A DNA stretch of 64,000 nt. Source: Amylostereum areolatum (lineage: Eukaryota > Basidiomycota > Agaricomycetes > Russulales > Stereaceae). Below, in pieces: positions 61,336-64,000 of the stretch; positions within the stretch are counted from its first letter, which is position 1; every line of letters starts with the position of its first letter. The stretch spans positions 1-64,000 of the forward strand of contig SAXG01000094.1 of the NCBI GenBank assembly GCA_012932865.1, written 5' to 3'. A model generated the notes under the pieces. The model was not told the origin of the DNA, did not search any database, and saw only the letters and a list, made by a program, of their open reading frames with translations. The position numbers were made by a program, and so were the translations under genes.

Positions 61336-64000
61336 GGGCCTTTCCCTTCGAACGCTATAACGGCATCATCCAATGATTGAATACAAACGGACACTTTGGT
61401 TAGCTGTACGGATAGTCTTCTGGACACTAACGCAATGTTTCCCCAGGTCAATTGGAAATCACATTTTTCAATACTTTTTGTCGTTCGATAAACTTCCGCG
61501 TTCTCATGTCGAAGACCGGAGTCCAGAAGTTGGTGCCAGACTTTTCATCATTGTTCAGACAGTTCTTCCGCTTCGGGTTTCACGGGACCTCGATGCACGA
61601 CGATCCAGGAAACTTATGCTTCCTCCATCCGATGGACTACCCTCGGCTGCGTTCTTGTTTTCCGTAACAATATCTTTCCATATATCATATACTGCCAGCG
61701 AGGAACTGTACTTTTTATTATCCTCGTGATCACAATGAACGCAATAGCACCAGACGGAGGGGCGTTCGTTGGGATTGAACACGTAACGAGCACAAACCAC
61801 CAAGCTAGTCTCCTAAAGCAGACGTCGATGGAGTCAACCCTCGTACCTCGGGATCCCACCAAGCATGCAACGGTGCGGAGGACGTGACGCGCACATGTGC
61901 TCCGAGCTGGCAAGCTTGGCGGGTTTCTCCAGGATAGCTTCTTCACAAACAGACGGTTATGGGCAATGGGCGTCAGGAAAACCCTCACCTGCTAAACCCC
62001 AGATAGACGACCACTAAATTGAATGGTGGGTGTGAGCTTTGTTAATTCGAGTAAACAAGTGTTAGTAACGCGCTCTTATCGACAACCGCGCCTCGGTTCG
62101 AGGCCAGCACAGGTGACAGCGGACTTCACAAGACGCGAGGAGAGCCACCAAGGAGCCACCGTCTCTTCTCGGCGATGCCCAAGGTGGGCGGCAGTCTCCG
62201 GCGGAGCTTTAATCGACTGGGCGTCTCCAGGTCTCCCAGTCCCAGCGCGACGCTCTCACCGCCGGCTCTTGTCTCTCACTTCAACGTCATTGGTGCCTGC
62301 ACGGCACAAGGTTGCCTCACCCGACTAATACCTCTGTCGCTTTGGAATAAGTTTGCAGGGCTCACCGGTCAACCTGAGCTGCCCGTCATCCTTCGGTATT
62401 GGCATCGTCATGTATGGCTGCAGTGAGTGCCCTGCCATCGTCGAGCGGCGTCTCGGCGAGGGCGTGTTCAACTTAGAGGTCCGTCCTCTGCCCATTGCCC
62501 GTCGAACGTGACTGACGTAACCTGCGATTCCCCATACCTCCTCGTCCGTAATATTTGGCTGCTGTTCCTGTCCGACATCTTCAAAGTCCCACCGTTGCCT
62601 TGTTACCGTGTCCTTCGTCACTGTTTCTGGCTTCCCGTAATGCCGTCAGGTAGAGCCTTCCCCACGTCCCGCATTGACATCTCGCCGTCTCATGAGTCAT
62701 GGTGTGTAGCCCACTTTTTCCTTGTTCTGTATCCGTTCTGACGCTCTCGGCTTTCACACATGGTAGTATAATGTAGAGTGTGCGCGCGACCTTTTCTCTC
62801 TTCATATCTTACTTCCATCCCGTTCCCTGCTATCCTCGCGCATTACGCATCTGCCCACTGATTACCACTTCCTGTTTGTACCTGGTTTTGCCGTTATAAC
62901 CTCCTGTACGGAGTACCTGCCTGTCTGTCAATTGCAATGAAATCTGTTTTCCCAATACCTTCGTACCCTTGTGAATAGCAAGTGAATAGCAGATATTAGC
63001 ATCCTAAAATGAATTGGGAAGGAATATCGTAGAGCCAGATCCAGTTGGACTGGAGGCCAGATCTTTAACGAACACTGACGAGACAAGCAGGTAGTGTTCA
63101 GTTAAAGACTGGTAGAACTCGTCGGGCTTTGATAGAGATTTGCGAAACTTCGGCCGCGTCATCCAATTTGACCTGATTTAGGTATGCCTTGCACATGACA
63201 GCCAGTGGAGGACGCGTCTCGGTCCGCTTTACGACTCTACGAGTTGCATTTACTTTGTCTTTGCTACGCATCCCATCCCTCGCATGGGCGATGAAATATC
63301 ACTAGCTGCAATGGAAGATGACGCATTGCGTTCTCAATCCAACACCTTAGTTCTGCACCTTGGCAAGATCTCGCCGGCCGCCTCGGAAAATGCCCGCCTG
63401 GCCTACGCGTACCGACCGCTGTCACAACAAACCAAGCAGCGCCCCGCGCCTCGCCGTGGTCGACGAGGTCCATCCTGGAGCTTGGGAACCTCGGAGTCTG
63501 AGCGGATTATTCAGGGGCTGGAGTTTGAGGGTGCGAGGTCACAGGTGTTGAGGTATTCGTCTCACTGCTGTGAGTGTACACTATTAGAGTCCCTGGTGTG
63601 GGACTAATCCGGGGCTAGAGCAGGCTGCATGAGACAAAGAAAAAGACCTTGGCGTCTGTGAGTAGTAAAGATGAAGCTGTCGGCTACGATGGCTGGAGGT
63701 TTCGACGGCTGGAGGTTTCGACGGCCAGACGTTGGCCAGACGGGCAGCTTGCGGGCAGCAAAGTCACGAAGGTGTCGTCTGCGCGTAGAAAGACGGGGCT
63801 TGTAAGAAAAGCGAGGGGCTGTGGTATTCGAAGGGCTGAGGAAGAAGCGTCCATTGTGATTGTAGGAAGAAAAGAGAAGGTACACGATTTCAGATGCGTC
63901 TTCCCACTGAGCGTATGTACTGAGTAGTATCTCGAGCTTCGAGACGAGTCCATGTCGGACGTCCCGACGTCGCGTTGAGAGCCCCATTACGTGCAGGACA
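61336..64000. other. No supported gene to the right edge
   Basis: Contains copy 2 of the dispersed repeat, a weak minus-strand frame of 98 codons (62621-62325), a weak plus-strand frame of 107 codons (63284-63607) and a 17-bp doublet (ggctggaggtttcgacg at about 63690-63725). None matches a family I know. Composition is mixed and intergenic in appearance. Confidence 0.4.
61613..61671. repeat. Dispersed 59-bp repeat, copy 2
   Basis: Nearly identical to 35691-35749, same orientation; both copies end at cgtaacaat. Flanks differ immediately outside. Confidence 0.85.

Noticed and set aside
61755..61840. tRNA-like sequence (gggattgaacacg) on the minus strand
   Set aside because: The T stem does not pair and no acceptor stem can be formed; treated as chance.

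Overview
The window is nuclear DNA of a basidiomycete fungus, most likely an Agaricomycete. Short introns (about 50-60 nt, GTNNGN donors, CTNAC branch sites) split nearly every host gene. The gene families also fit: FunK1-like kinases, F-box proteins, a DUF3435 tyrosine recombinase, a She3-like protein, and chromodomain Ty3/Gypsy elements. I had no tools; every family call rests on motifs read by eye.

Layout. (1) 1-6 kb: a recombinase island. A minus-strand DUF3435-type tyrosine recombinase with C-terminal C2H2 fingers converges on a frameshifted plus-strand gene, with three 28-bp repeats between them and a tRNA-derived 3' end near the left edge. (2) 7-24.5 kb: ordinary host genes. These are two F-box-type proteins, a Ran-binding (RanBD1, Yrb2-like) protein, dihydrofolate reductase, a truncated MDR oxidoreductase, a RING-finger protein, a She3-like coiled-coil protein, a nitronate monooxygenase and a FunK1-like kinase C-lobe. 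(3) 24.7-35.1 kb: a FunK1-like N-terminal gene cut off by an LTR, then three retroelements joined end to end (a truncated chromovirus copy, a full-length but decayed chromovirus, and the 5' end of a third family). (4) 35-42.5 kb: a graveyard of eEF3, Hsp110 and HAM1-like pseudogene pieces, plus an array of a roughly 158-bp satellite. (5) 42.5-61.3 kb: the same satellite in the opposite orientation, broken by two Gypsy elements with clean target-site duplications; a third, non-coding LTR element sits inside the 5' LTR of one of them. (6) 61.3-64 kb: no gene I can support.

How the parts relate. The retroelements carry the most interesting signals. In the two chromoviruses gag is preceded, in the same frame and across one stop codon, by a conserved open frame. 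In one of them the whole leader of about 1.4 kb has no ATG in any frame on the sense strand before the gag ATG. Gag-pol junctions are -1 frameshift heptamers placed directly on the gag stop. The non-chromodomain Gypsy element carries two successive -1 sites (GGGAAAG and GGGAAAA), giving a Gag / nucleocapsid / Pol three-frame layout. The inverted satellite blocks with nested chromodomain elements look like pericentromeric or other heterochromatic DNA.
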